DNA from: Nectonema munidae
Lineage: Eukaryota; Nematomorpha; Nectonematoida; Nectonematidae
NCBI GenBank assembly: GCA_030549495.1
Contig: JAUIRK010000113.1
Span: 1 to 64,000, forward strand
Direction of reading: 5' to 3'
Length of the DNA: 64,000 bases
Both the position numbers and the translations under genes were made by a program. Below are positions 1-12,067 of this stretch, one piece after another. The notes under the pieces are model-generated. The model did no database searches, was not told the DNA's origin, and worked only from the letters and a program-made list of their open reading frames with translations. Each line of letters opens with the position of its first letter. Positions within the stretch are counted from its first letter, which is position 1.

Positions 1-286
1 GTCAAAAACGAAATAAAAATACCATATGAATAATTTAGGAAGAAGAAATTTCAAAAAATATTTTTAACAAAATATTGACCTAATTCAAAAATATTCACTT
101 TACGGAAAAATATTTGACTTTATTGACCTATAAAAATTTTAAAATAAAAAAATCAGGATATTTAATATATTAGTTACTTCAAACAATCTCAAAAACGTTA
201 AAATAAAAAATTGACTTTTTTGACTTCAACTGCCCCACTCATAACTTCCGAGTATACTTGTAAAAGATTAATTTGAACAAATTTAG

Positions 287-615
287 CCATCAAGTGAAGC
301 ACAGGAAGAAGATGGTGGTAGCATTCAAAAGATGCATCAGTCTTGGATCACACCAGCACAGATTTATCCAGTTGAGGGTGAGAACATTTCAAAAGTGCTG
401 AACTTCATCCGATCCTCGCAGATAACATCCGTCATCATTCCTCACAAGATCAAGGGCTCAGCTATGAAGATTTTTCTGACCCTGTCAAAGGATGTGAAAG
501 TGATGTTTAAGCCAAAGATTTTGGAAAAAGACGAGCTGATTTCTGGAAAATTTTGGCCTGCTTTTCACTCAAGAGAGCGCTACAACTGTGAAATTGCCGG
601 CTTTCACCTCAGCAG
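287..615 (+). CDS. FAM20: FAM20-like exon a (kinase N-lobe)
   Basis: The acceptor aatttag precedes CCA and the donor is AGCAG/gtagga. The exon opens at phase 0 with PSSEAQEEDGGS, an acidic linker. It then has QSWITPAQIYP (FAM20B SWMVASEIYP), the glycine-loop-like IKGSAMKIFL, VMFKPK and the Glu-containing helix. The ATG at 332 is probably internal. It ends at phase 2. Confidence 0.85.
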
Positions 616-3600
616 GTAGGAATAATCATCTTTGAAAAATTTTTAAAGGAATTTTATCCTCAAATTAAAAGTTGGATCTTTTTATCCAGTAAGTGCTAGT
701 AACTTTAATGACGAAAGCTTACAATAAGTTCACTAATATTAAAAAAGTGTTTATTGTATAAAAGTTTCCAATTTCTGACATATTCTAAATTATTATTTAA
801 TTAGAAAATACTAATTAAATTTTAGCTTGCGGGTTAATAACATAATTTACAATTTTAAATCATTATATTTTCATTTCCTGACACAGCCACTTTATTTTCT
901 TTTGAGAGCTAATTTTGACACTTGGAATATAGATCAAGATAAAATCAAGGAAGAAAGAGCTATGAGTTTGAAATTGCCAAATTGAACCTTTCATAGTTTA
1001 TCATTTTAAAAGTGGAAAATATATGTGCCTCGATGTCAACCAAAACATTCAACTGCAAAATGCATATTCCAACGTAGAACTTACAAATAGTTTGGAAATT
1101 GTTTTCAAAAATATGTTTTATTTTATAAATTTAACAGTTTTTATCAGAAATAAAGCTTCACTTTTAATCTAATAGAAATTTGCATTCTTCAAGTGCAGTT
1201 TTCACAAGCTCAACATATGTTTCCATATGGGAGAGTGTATATTTTTCGAAAAATTAATACTCATCCTTCTTAACCTAAACAAACATATGGAGATATGTTA
1301 AATTTATTGACTTTAACATAGGCGAAGTTTAGCCCCAACTTTTTTATAAAAAATTTTCTAATTTTTTATTTACCTTTATGAACTTTTTTCAGAATATAAG
1401 CAATTGGTAGACATCATCTTTTAAAACAAATGTAATCGATCATGTAATTATACTAGAAAAGCCATGGGGTCGCATAGAACCCCTAAACTTTTGCTAAAGC
1501 GTTTTTTAGTTACAAAGAATAATACTTTCAAGGCGCATTATTTTCCGACATTAAATATTTGTGAACATTTAAACAAAATTTTGTGAATTAATAATAATTA
1601 AATTTTTTACCTCGATTCTTCAAATGAACCCCTGAGATAAAGTTTGGGGAACAAAAGGCTTTACATTATTTGTGCTACAAAGAATGCATAAAATATTTAA
1701 TATTTGTTTTTAACCCATTGAGTCCCAATGTTCCCATTTGGGAACATAAGTAATTTCATCTTCGTCTGCTTTTTTCAATGACTTTGAATATAAATCGTCT
1801 GCGTTTTTTAGATATCGTCTGATTTCTATTGTACTTAATGGGTTAAAAGAAAAGTCATATTTTGCATCCATTTTATAGCAAAGATTTAATTATGTTTTAT
1901 TTTTATCCTTATTAACTTTAATCTTTGGCTGGTATACAATCATATGTCTTTTCTAAGTACAAAAAATGTTGGTTTTACTAGTGTCAAAGTTGTAGGCAAA
2001 AGCTTATAAATGTTTCAATACAAGTCTAAACGATTTATTTATGATATCAAATATTTTTGGATATGAGGATAATCACCATTAAAAAATCTTTCACTTTTGA
2101 CTGACAATCATAAATCTAAAAATAATCAATCATAATCATTAATAAATCTTAAAAGATCTAACAAAATAAGTTTTGAGCAAGTGTGAAATTTCAAATTGAA
2201 TGACTTCTTTTTTTTAAATAAATACAAGCAATTCTTCCAAGCGTATAAACGCATTTTTAATGCAGGATTTTGGATCTTCGCCAAACCTCCTTGGTAACTG
2301 GAAGAGTGATTGACTTGAAGAAGGAAATCTTTCCGATTGACAAAAATATCTACTTTCACAATTTTTATACAAGTAAACTTTAATATATAATATTTCGATT
2401 TATCATTTTATGTTTTTTACGTAAACGGTGTGATATCTTTATTTTTTTACACATATATTTCATTGCAACACTTAGAACCCCAATGGAGATTTAAGTTTGG
2501 AAACCTGTTATGAACTTTATTTTTATAGTCGTATACTACCACCTTTTTCACTATTTGCCCAGAAAATGAAAAGTGGGATAGAAGAAAATGTGCGTCTGAG
2601 AAAAGAAACCAGAGTTGTTTTTTTAAAAAAAAATCGCAAAAAAGTAGTTACAAGTATGAGAGTTTTTTTCATTAACTAAAATGTGTAAATTTGGTTTATG
2701 ATTTGAAACTAAAGAGATCCGAAAATCTTTATTACTATCAAAATCTCAAGCTTCAAGAGTTTCTTCAATATATTTTCAATTTTTAGATGATTTTAGAACA
2801 CAAAAATTTTTATTTCTAATTTATATTAAAAAATATAATTTTAAATTTAATAAATATAAAAAAATACAAATTAAAACTGATATTAAAATTATAAACTAAA
2901 CTAGTGCTCTTATTAAATTAAAATATAAAATTATGTTATTTTCATTATTAAAAAAAATGACCAATTCTCACTAAAACTTATTTACAGAAAATTTATGCTC
3001 AGTTAAAAAGTTATAAAAATCGCTAAAAAAATCTGTCATTAAAAATATAAATAAAAACCACATTTCTTTACTTTTTTGTTTGTTTACTTTTTCCTTAAAT
3101 TGACAAATCTAAAGACAACTTGCTAATCACTTTAACGTGTTGTAAAGAAGAAACTCTAAATATTACATATCAAGACGAGAATTTAACAAAAGAATATTAT
3201 ATAGTTAGAATTATGTTTGACATTATAAGAAGAAGAAGATTTATTCATAATCATAATAATCATACAAACTTTATTATACTTAAACCATGTGACTTAAAAA
3301 AAGAAAGAAAACGTACTGTACGATTTCAAAGGTCTTTTTGACCAATAAGGCATACTTGAATCATATGTAAAGAAATTCGAAACTTCCAAATTAATATTTT
3401 TTTTATGAAAAAATTAGTTTTAATAAAAATTAATCTTTTGCCACAATCAAAAATGCCTCTTTCCTCATAAAAACTATCAGAATTTCTTTCATAACTTCTA
3501 GGTTAACTTTTGGTCGTATAGAGAATACGGATTAAATTGAAGATCATTCAAATTGATATTCATTTATTATATAGATACTTTTTAATAGCAATAAATTTTT

Positions 3601-6600
3601 TACTGGAAATATACGTTTTTTTTAAAAGTTAATCTCATTTTTGCTCACATTTTCAAACTATTAAAAGAAAATTTAAAAAAAATCTTAAAGATTAAAAAAA
3701 TTAATTCGTGAAAAAGCGGATTATTATCAACCAAAATCGAAAAACACTAATCCATGTACTACACATACTTAGAGCAAAATAAAACGTGCTTTCAATTCAA
3801 TGAAAAAAAGAGCAAAATTTGTAGCGTCAAAGACTACAAACTGGAAGGAGCAGTCATTTTGTGGTTGAGCAAGCGACTCGATCGAATCAACAATCCATGG
3901 CACTCCAAAGCATGGCCCAAGATTTACAAAAAGTGTGACGCCTCCCAGCTGTAAGTTTCTTTTTTCCCTTATTTCCCAAATCCATGAATGAAAAAAGGCT
4001 TCTAGGAAAAAGGGCCCCTGGATAATTGCACCTGGATACTCACCAAGATATATTTAAACTGACATATAAAAAAATGAAAAAAAAAAACATTTTTATTAAT
4101 GAAAAAAATGTTTAACTCTTAATAAAATATATGAAAAATATTTAAAGAATATAAAAAAATATTGAACTATGATTTCAAATTTTGAGCTAATTAATTACAT
4201 CAGAATACAAACTCTAAAATTAATCACATCACAAACACTAACTATATAAAGTTAATCACATCACAAAAATTAACTTTAAAACTAATAATAATTTTTAAAA
4301 GATTAGATTTATAAGGCGATCGTTGTCTGGAGGGGGCAATTATCTTAGGGAAAATTGTAGGGGACAATTGTCCGGTTACCAAAATAAGGAAATTTCATTA
4401 AACGCCACAAGAGATTTTTGGTAAAGGACAAAATATTGTGTAACGAAGGATGAGTGTAATTGAAAGTAGGATGGATAGTGGAATAAATGTCTAAATTATA
4501 CTTATGAATTTTCAGCAAAATGAAACTTATAGTATCGTATCTGAAAACACAGATTAAATGTAGAAAGAGAGAAAATGACGAGAAAACCGGCTTAAATAAC
4601 ATGAATCATAACTTTGCATTAATTGAAACTTGCATTGGAAAATAGAAACTTTGAAAGTACCTCTTTCTACCATACCAACATTAGCGCAAAGTTGATTTCG
4701 AAGTTCTATTTTCAAATGTTAGAGTTGAAAATGCGATATTTTCACTCAATGCTGATATAGACCAAAAATACATTTTTGCTGTTGACACCATGTTTATAAA
4801 GGAATCAGCTAAAAAAGAACCCAACTAGTCTTTGTTATTGTAGTTCAATAACCTATTTATTGGTCAAAGGATTCATAAAAAGGCCTTTATCAAGTCGGAA
4901 GTCGCGCCCTTTCGTGGCTCGTTCTTGATGACCAATCAGATCAGTGAATCAAGCATCATTCATAGAATAAAATCGTGAGGCCCCGATAGTGCAAGATTAC
5001 GAAAAAGTACTTTGCTAGAGTTCCATGATCTCTTGATCAAGGATGATTGAATCCTTTCGTGAATTGTGCTCAAAAACCAATCGAATCAATGAATCAAAAT
5101 CTCAAATCGATACGTCCGAAGCTTAATAATACAGTGTTATATGTATGGAAAATTGAAATAAAAGAATATTTCAAGAAAGATTTATAAACAAAAAAATGGT
5201 AACATCACCAAAAATACGATCCCCGAGTTTTTTAGTTTATGATAATTAGTTTCATTTTGATTGGATAGAACATTTTGCCCTTTACTTTAGTGTTGATTTG
5301 AATTCTTAAGTTACTTTATTTCTTTTGAAGTACGAAAACGAAATAAGTGTAGGAAGGCATTGCATCGTTTTTATGTTTACCATTTTCAGTTCTGTTATAA
5401 CATTTTGAGTTCTATTTTATCCAATTTTTATTTTATTTTATCTTTTTTGATTCTATTTTTATCTTTTTTAATTTTGGATAGAATTGAAAAAAAGATAAAA
5501 TAGAACTCAAAATGGTATAACTAAACTTTTGAAGAATTAGGTGTGTGTCATCATAACGAACATAGATTAGTGTAATTTTAGTTAAAATAGACTATCTGAA
5601 TTGTTACTATAAATAAATATTCAATTCAAAACTTCGTGTTTTTATAAATTCCTTTCTTGGCGTTCACAAATTTTAAATCTGAGTTTTTTTGAAGAAATAA
5701 AATTTTAAATTAAATAAATCCAACTTGCACTAAAATTTTTGTTCCTCCCCAGATATGGCATATCTCAAGAGTATTGCGCAGAAAACATCAAAAAGTTGAT
5801 GAAAAGCGGAAAAATTGAAGACACCAGCATTGTTTCCAGAACACTTGATATCATTGACATTGCAATCTACGATTTCCTTCTCGATAACATAGATAGGAAC
5901 GCGTTTGAATGGATTAAGCCGGTTTCATTCAAGGGGAAGCAGTTGAAAGATCCTGGATTATTCAACAAATCTTCCTCATTTTTGCTGCTGGATGCTGGAA
6001 ACTGGTAAAACTTTTCACCAAAATTACATGAAAAAGATTGTATACTCTCCGCATAAAGCTGAACTAGTATTTTTTGAGAAAGCATACAATAACATTAATA
6101 AATTGTCAGCGATAAATATGTCAGTTGCATAATTTTATGTAGGAAAATTGAGTTAAGTTTTCCATGTTCAAACAACATTTTTAGAGAATGAATAGATTAA
6201 AAAATTAATTGGCATATTTGATTAACAGTATTTATTTGAAAATTATAAATTTAAGTCTTACTTCTTAAAATTGCTTTGTATATTTTACTAATTATGAAAG
6301 ATGGACAACAGCGCGTGAATAAAATGAAGAATGAATTCTTTACTTTTTTTTCTAACAATATAATAATATATACCATTTTTATTTCCAGATTATCTTTTTT
6401 TTAGTTCTAGATTATCTTTTTTTTAGTTCTAAAGGGTCTTTTTTCAATTATAAAAATGTCTTTTTTAAATTCTAAACGAATACAAAATAAAATTGAAAAA
6501 AGACAATTTATAAGTAAAAATGGTATATATATAATGTTAATATAGATAGAAAAGTTTAATAAGCAATAGAAATCTCACCATATGGCCTATAGTAATGTAT

Positions 6601-9563
6601 AGGAATAAGTCGTTATAAATTTAGTCATAATTGTTTGATCTGCGTTTATGAAGGACATTCCCTTTTATCGATGATTGATGAGCAAGCAAGGCGAAGAGAA
6701 TTCAATAAAGACCATTTTTGTCTACACCCAATAAACGATTTGGGTTTCTTTTCTAATAAATTTTTTAATGATTTTTTTAACTTTTTTTATAGCAAAAAAG
6801 TTAATATTATTTAATTTAAAGTCAATACAATTAATATTCAATATGTGGTTAAAATAGAACATCAAATTGTATTAATTTAAGATGAAAAAATTGTAATTTT
6901 AAAGTTTCTATATAATAAATGATAACAAATATAATAAGAAATTTAGCAAAAAAAATGTTGAATGCTTTTTGCCAGTTTAAAAACTAGAGTCTTTATTTTA
7001 CATAAATATAAAAAAAAGTTCATCCTTCTATACGCGTTCATTTTCTTTCTAGCTTTCCTGATCCAAGAGTTGATACAATCACTACCCTTTCGCCGTTGTA
7101 CCAATGCTGCAAGTAAGAAAATTAAATTTACCCGCATCCCATTATTATTATTATTGTCTTTAGTGTGGAAAATTTAACTTTGAAAAAAATTCCTGAAATA
7201 TACCTCTTTAATTTTCAATTGTTTTGCTTTGTTTTTATTTGGTGGATTTCAAAAAATTTTAGCAAAATTGTTTCAAAATTAGCTGTCATTGAAAGTAAAT
7301 ATAATGTTAATCAATAAAACAAACACATTTTAAAGAAAAGAGTGTGTCAAAATTTTTCCATTTTTTTGTTTGTTTTTTAATTTTTTTTGGAAGCTTAAAG
7401 TTGTTTGCATAAAATGTGAAAGGTAACATTCAAGTTTTTTTTTAATTTATCTATCAAAATAAAATGATTAAATAATAAATATCGAAAAGTTAAGTTAAGA
7501 AATATTTTTTTCAAACTTTCATATAAATAAGTCAAATTCAAAATTGTGTGTTCTAAAGGTCAATATTTCAAAGTTATCTTTTATTCTAAATGAACTTAAT
7601 TAATACTTTTTTGCACTTTATATATTTATTTTTATATAGGATAAAAAATATAATAAATACTACAAAAATTCTTTTATTCCTTAATCTTTTAGTTTGAGTG
7701 AATGATCCGGTGTTTTCTGTGTCTAGAACTAGTGAGATTAGTCTGTTTGTGGACGGCTTTAAATGAAATGTTGAGAATGGTGAGGTTGAAGTTAAGTAAT
7801 ACAAGGACAGAGAATTTCTCAGTCCTCAGAAACCGGAAATAGTTTTAGCAAAATTTGTGAGAATTATGAAAAAATACGTATTATAACAGCTTTTTATGGG
7901 ATCTGTGATTATATACACTAATCCTTGATATATTAGAAATACTTGTAAACTAAAGACTCGCATTCTTTAAAAAAATAATGTTTATGCCATATAAATAATA
8001 ATATATGAATAATAATAAAAATCCAATAAAATTGATTTATTTGATAAAATGAAATTAAAAAAAATTATAAAGTGATTACAATCATAATAATTGATTGATT
8101 AAACCAATCACATTAGTTTTTTGCATAAAATGATGCCGATTTCAATTTGTCGGATAATTCAACTTCTCTACCATAAAAAGTTTAAATGCTGACTAAAATA
8201 CTTTCTTTTGAGAAATATTTCAAAGTAAACCAATTTATTTACAAAAACTTGACAAAAATATGACTTAAACTCTTTTGCCTTAATATTCAGCTTTAATTTT
8301 TATGCTTAATTTTAGTTTCGCATTAAGGAAAGAAAACTTACATGTGATAAAGCGTTTATAAATTTTCATCAAAATGAAACTTAAAGTTTCCTATGCGAAA
8401 AAGACAATTAAATGTAGAAAGAGAGAAGATAATGTCAAAGATCAATTGAATTCGTACTCTTTCTTAACCTTTTTCAAAAAAAACGAATCAAACTTATCAC
8501 AGCTTGTAAGAAAAGGAATTGCAGAATATAATGATGAAAAATGAGCGTAATGAAAAGTACTATAAATATATTGCTTCTCAGAGTCTGAAGCTAAATATGC
8601 AGAATTCCTTTAAAAAAGTTTGGTTTTGGAAAAAAATGTAATCCAATTGTGAGACGATCATTCAAGCTCGCTTTAATCAATCATAATATTCATAAAAATA
8701 ATCCCTATTTTGCACATTTTAATAAATACAAATAACTTTATATATAAATTAGAAAATGTTTTAGAACTTGCAGAGTTATTAAATAATATTGGAAATTTTT
8801 TTTGGGAATTTTGAGGGTTAAAAAGTTCGTAACATCAATTTTTTTAACCAGATTGCGAACTATGTCCAAGGATTCGGATTTGTGAAATTTGGATTAAGGA
8901 GGGTTGCGTGTATGGGCGGATTTACATAACAGTATCTACAGGTGGTATTAAGCAGAAATAATGGAATGCCGAAGGAGCAAAAGGTGTTTATTAGTCTTGA
9001 GTTTAAACCGTTGTTTGATTGAACAATTGTGCTGGTGGCATTGCAGATTTGAAGCAATTTATATTTTTTTTAATTTTTTATTTATGATTCATTTTGGGTA
9101 AATAATATTTCAACATATCATGCTTCTTATTGGATTCTTTTACGAATGATTAATATCATTATACTCTCCTTACGTATTAGCTAACTCTAAAATCATATTT
9201 GAATATATTATTGATAACTGCTCTTAGTTATTAAAAAAGCCAATAAAACTGAAATAGGAAATATTTTTCAAATTTAGCTTAATAAATTAAATATTTATTA
9301 GATTGAGAAGAAAAACATACGAGAGAATATTTTCCATTCCAGAAGAAAAGTTCAGCGAAATATTGAAGAAAATTAGTAAAGATGATCCAACAAATCCCAT
9401 TCTACTGCCTGAACAATACACAGCTCTAAATCGACGAATCAAAATAGTAAAAAGAGTGATTGACATGTGCATCGACAAATACTCCATCGACAAAGTTATC
9501 ATAGCTTATGATGATGAAAATGAAGGACTTTCATTTGTGGAAGCAGTGACTAACTCATTCTGA
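287..9563 (+). CDS. FAM20: FAM20-family kinase (FAM20B-like), 5' incomplete
   Basis: Six exons (287-615, 2266-2372, 3773-3950, 5753-6004, 7053-7112, 9302-9563) join in frame to 395 residues plus TGA. Every intron is GT..AG. FAM20 proteins are type II Golgi kinases: FAM20B phosphorylates the xylose of the glycosaminoglycan linker, FAM20C phosphorylates secreted proteins. Seen in order: IKGSAMKIFLTL, nucleotide-binding Lys in VMFKPK, Glu-helix RERYNCEIAGFHLSR, LVTGRVIDLKKEI, TCFQF, EGAVILWLSK (FAM20B-type EGSVTLWLP), catalytic segment LDIIDIAIYDFLLDNIDRNA, metal-binding LLLDAGNC, SPLYQCC. The catalytic and metal-binding Asp are kept, but the family's DRHHYE reads DRNAFE and LDN reads LDAG, so it is divergent and activity is uncertain. 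The signal anchor and N-terminal stem lie upstream of base 1. It converges on the PLXDC gene. FAM20 membership is near certain; the B assignment is likely. Confidence 0.88.
1714..1842. mobile_element. piggyBac-type MITE, copy 1
   Basis: Bounded by TTAA at 1710-1713 and 1843-1846. Termini are CCCATTGAGTCCCAATG and ...ACTTAATGGG, with the internal word GTTCCCATTTGGGAACATAA. Same family as the copies at 39119, 60047 and 60294. TTAA target duplication plus CCC/GGG ends is the piggyBac pattern. No coding capacity. Confidence 0.75.
2266..2372 (+). CDS. FAM20: FAM20-like exon b
   Basis: The exon lies between atgcag and gtaaac and reads R-ILDLRQTSLVTGRVIDL, then KKEIFPIDKNIYFHNFYT. It aligns with the FAM20B segment ILGFHRAPLVVGRFVNL. 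Phase 2 in, phase 1 out. Confidence 0.85.
3773..3950 (+). CDS. FAM20: FAM20-like exon c
   Basis: The exon lies between acttag and gtaagt. It encodes NKTCFQF, a second Cys (KSKIC), then EGAVILWLSKRL and NPWHSKAW, matching FAM20B NTCFYG...EGSVTLWLP...HPWGRTY. It ends inside the Leu codon that exon d completes. Confidence 0.85.
4502..4577. repeat. Dispersed repeat A, copy 1
   Basis: Shares tcaaaatgaaactta-type sequence and taaatgtagaaagagagaa with 8356-8434, in the same orientation. Both lie in introns of the FAM20-like gene. Family unknown. Confidence 0.5.
4905..5100. repeat. Degenerate internal duplication
   Basis: Two units about 140 bases apart share ccctttcgtg, then accaatc.gatca.tgaatcaa. 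They sit in a block with more G and C than its surroundings, inside intron c-d of the FAM20-like gene. This may be a short repeat of unknown family. Confidence 0.35.
5380..5515. mobile_element. TA-flanked MITE (mariner-type), copy 1
   Basis: TA/CCATTTTCAGTTCT at the left and AGAACTCAAAATGG/TA at the right form inverted repeats. The interior is A/T-rich with repeated ttttatctttttt. TA target duplication with CC...GG ends fits Tc1/mariner MITEs. Similar copies are at 6373 and 34977. Confidence 0.65.
5753..6004 (+). CDS. FAM20: FAM20-like exon d (catalytic core)
   Basis: The exon lies between ctccccag and gtaaaa. It encodes EYCAENIKK, the catalytic segment LDIIDIAIYDFLLDNIDRN and the metal-binding LLLDAGN. 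The two His after DR in the family are Asn-Ala here, so this is the most divergent part of the active site. Phase 2 in, phase 2 out. Confidence 0.86.
6373..6523. mobile_element. TA-flanked MITE (mariner-type), copy 2
   Basis: Ends are TA/CCATTTTTATTTCCAG and TTATAAGTAAAAATGG/TA. The interior has repeats of agattatcttttttttagtt. More diverged than copies 1 and 3. Confidence 0.55.
7053..7112 (+). CDS. FAM20: FAM20-like micro-exon e
   Basis: A 60-base exon between tttctag and gtaaga encodes FPDPRVDTITTLSPLYQCC. FAM20B has FGNPSLDERSILAPLYQCC at this point, so the paired Cys near the C-lobe are kept. Completing the upstream codon gives Cys. Confidence 0.86.
8356..8434. repeat. Dispersed repeat A, copy 2
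   Basis: Partner of 4502-4577, with matching blocks aaattttcatcaaaatgaaa and ttaaatgtagaaagagagaa. No termini or target duplication seen. Confidence 0.5.
8774..8845. repeat. 72-bp direct repeat B, copy 1
   Basis: The block from agttattaaataatattgg to gttcgtaacatcaattttt is nearly identical to 11994-12066. It lies in the last intron of the FAM20-like gene. Confidence 0.7.
9302..9563 (+). CDS. FAM20: FAM20-like terminal exon f
   Basis: Starts after tttattag. It encodes LRRKTYERI, then LPEQYTALNRRIKIVKRVID and CIDKYSIDKV, like the FAM20B tail (STWNRLNYL, DPHLDAVDQRLLSVL, TDQFGMDTVLV). The stop TGA is at 9561-9563. The tail after the helix is somewhat longer than in vertebrate FAM20B. Confidence 0.86.
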
Positions 9564-9573
9564 TATATTTTTT

Positions 9574-9579
9574 AATAAA
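9574..9579 (+). terminator. poly(A) signal of the FAM20-like gene
   Basis: AATAAA lies 11 bases after the stop codon. A very short 3' UTR is implied unless a later signal is used. Confidence 0.5.
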
Positions 9580-11280
9580 ATTTTGACATTGATTCGAATA
9601 CTAAAGCTTTAATATTTAAACAATTTATTTCTCGATCCTAATTTTTTTTGTTTTCAGTCTAGAAAAATATTTGATGAAAATATTTTATCTCAAGCAGTAA
9701 AAAATAATAACCAATTTTGTGTCTCAATGTTATTTGCAATGAATAAGTCATCCATATCACATCTTATATTGGAAATGGTAAATGATGAGTTAGGTATATA
9801 TTCTTTATTACAACTTTGGTTATTAAAATTATGTTGAAATGATACCGTACATGAGTTATTGTCGAAATAAATAGGGAAAATTACAAAAAAGTTATAGCGC
9901 CTTCTGTTAGGATCAGAATTCTGAAAGAGCAAGTATATATATATAAAAAAATAGAAATGTCTTCTTAATCCTCCTTTGTTCAATTTATATGAGGAGATAG
10001 ATTTTCTACACAGCGAATTGGAAAAAGAAATACAGTGTTCCTCCACAATAACGCCAACCCGGCTTATCGCGATTAAATTACTCAGATCCGATTTCTTTGC
10101 TTGTTCATTCCCACGATTTTGCACCCCTCGCTGTCCGCCAACTTAATCTTCAGCACAAACATATCATTATTAATGTTGATTTCCCTCATTTTTTTTGCCA
10201 TTTTCGGTTAAATATTTTGTTTTTAATTTTTTTAAAATTTTACTGTTTAAAAATTTTTTGCAAATAATTGAAATTTTAAAAAGAAATAATATTCGCTTTT
10301 GAGTTTATAAAAAACGAAACAATCTAAAAAAAAATTTGAAATAAATATATAAAATAATTTTGAAATAAAATATTAAAATTTAAAATTCATTTTTGCTACA
10401 TCTCAACTAAACCAGATTTTAGAACAACTTGAAACTAACGGGACGGACTCACTACATCACATTAGTTGACGCTATTGGATATAGTGAAATATCTTGGGAT
10501 TATGTGAAGCACTCAACGATTGTAAACTGCTGGCAACAAACTGGACTTACTACAAAAGTAGACAATACTTACTTTAACAAGATGGAGAAAATGACATTTT
10601 TTCTCTAACTGAGCTACTGCAAGACACAATATCAATTTTAAGCCTTGAAAGACGTAAAAGCCGCTTTCAATGAATGCAGAACTTTCTTAGAATGTAGTGA
10701 AAAGAGAAATAAAGGACATTTATCATTATTAGAAAATTTAGGTAAAAGAATCCAAGCTTGAAACAAAAAAACATATTTTAGATTTTTTAGTAAATAAAAT
10801 TTTTCAGTGGCTTAATTTCTTCATTTTGGTTAAAAAGCAACAATTTTAAAGTTGTTGCTTGAACATAATTTGTATGCACAATTATAAAAAGAATGCTTTT
10901 TGGAGCATCTCATGGCTTTAGGAATTTTCTTAAAATTAACGTGAATGCAAATGGTCTAACTAAGAAGGTATGCTTACTCTACTCGAGAAGTTGCTTTTAC
11001 CAAACATATCCAGCTGAGTAGGGACAAAATCTTATCAAAAATGATAGTAGAACGGAAACAATTTTAAGTTATCGTGGTTGCCATATGGTAACGCAAGAGA
11101 TGCATTCTTTTTTATGGATTTATTGTTGCGACATAATTCAAAGAAAACGCGTTTCTAGATATTTGCATTTTGATTACCATTTTTTTATTTGATTAGTTTC
11201 TTAAAAAATTCTATTTTTTGTTTTCCAATGAAATAAGATTTTAAAATTTATTAAATATTTGATTCAACATTTAAAACTTT
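9580..11280. other. Intergenic, no gene recognised
   Basis: A/T-rich. It holds the short minus-strand frame at 10082-10201 and an unassigned mixed-composition stretch at about 10420-11170 with many stops in all frames. Confidence 0.5.
10082..10201 (-). pseudogene. Short unassigned frame MAKKMREIN...
   Basis: A 39-residue frame, beginning MAKKMREININNDMFVLKIK and running into LADSEGCKIVG, has coding-like composition and then stops. The next minus-strand frame continues with NEQAKKSDLSNLIAISRVG and VIVEEHC. One small frame slip would join two protein-like halves, suggesting a decayed coding sequence or retrocopy. I do not recognise the product. Confidence 0.3.
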
Positions 11281-11725
11281 TCATTTGACTAGCATGTGCG
11301 CGGCTTCGCATAAATAAGTTTCCATATTTTTCATATACAATATCCTTTCCTAAACTTTTTGATAAATAAGATAAATGTGAAAGAGTTTCAAATGTGAAAA
11401 ATTCTTTAAAATTTAAATCAAAATTGAATCAAGAAATAAACAATTTTTAAAAATATATTTCACAATAAAATTTAGTTGACAAAACTAATTTTTTAACCTA
11501 TGGAGTTGGGATTAGTGGTGACATTCGTATAGTGAAATCTAACATGATAGAGAAATGAAGATTTAAAATGTTTCTCAGATACATCAAATGCATGCATACC
11601 TATATCATTCCTATACTTCTCATTTTCAATAAACGTCTTTTCTTGAAAGTTAACTTTTTATTATTTTATTTTGTTCAAAATTTAGCTTCTTGTTATTATT
11701 TTCAGTTTTTTCAATTACATAAAAA
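11280..11725. repeat. Dispersed repeat C, copy 1
   Basis: Similar to 16440-17375: both contain gtgaaagag..t..aa.gt.aaaaatt and attgaatcaa, then ttattattttcagttttttcaa followed by tacataaaaaa. Spacing between shared blocks differs. The pair brackets the LINE-containing segment. Confidence 0.4.
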
Positions 11726-11993
11726 ATCATTATTTACAAAGAACATTTGGCAAAATGGTATCTTCTACTTTCATCACATACTTTGTGTACAGAAGTTAAG
11801 AATGATAAAAGAAAACAAAAATTAAGCCGCGGATTTGTATAGGGTTGTATTTGTATAGAACTTGTAGAGTTATTAAATAATATTATATATTAATACCTCT
11901 ATATATATATATTAAGTATTATATTAAATAATACGTTTTCAATTTATTTTCTTTACAACTTTTACTTATGAAGACTCAGCGCCATTTTATCTA

Positions 11994-12066
11994 CAGTTAT
12001 TAAATAATATTGGAAATTTTTTTTGGGAATTTTGAGGGTTAAAAAGTTCGTAACATCAATTTTTTT
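11994..12066. repeat. 72-bp direct repeat B, copy 2
   Basis: Nearly identical to 8774-8845 and directly abutting the truncated LINE 5' fragment. A third partial copy of its start (gtagagttattaaataatat) is near 11861. Confidence 0.7.
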
Positions 12067-12067
12067 T

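Larger units (their letters stand above)
616..9301 (+). other. Introns of the FAM20-like gene
   Basis: Five introns of about 1.65, 1.40, 1.80, 1.05 and 2.19 kb, low-complexity A/T apart from elements listed separately. Intron a-b holds a TTAA MITE, c-d and d-e each hold a TA MITE. Intron b-c showed nothing. Richer blocks at about 7690-7850 and 8860-9060 carry short open frames on the minus strand that I could not assign. Bases 1-286 look like the 3' end of an upstream intron. Confidence 0.7.

Noticed and set aside
2126-2359. Minus-strand 77-residue frame
   Set aside because: Shadow of FAM20-like exon b on the plus strand.
5867-6085. Minus-strand 72-residue frame
   Set aside because: Shadow of FAM20-like exon d.
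9287-9502. Minus-strand 71-residue frame
   Set aside because: Shadow of FAM20-like terminal exon.
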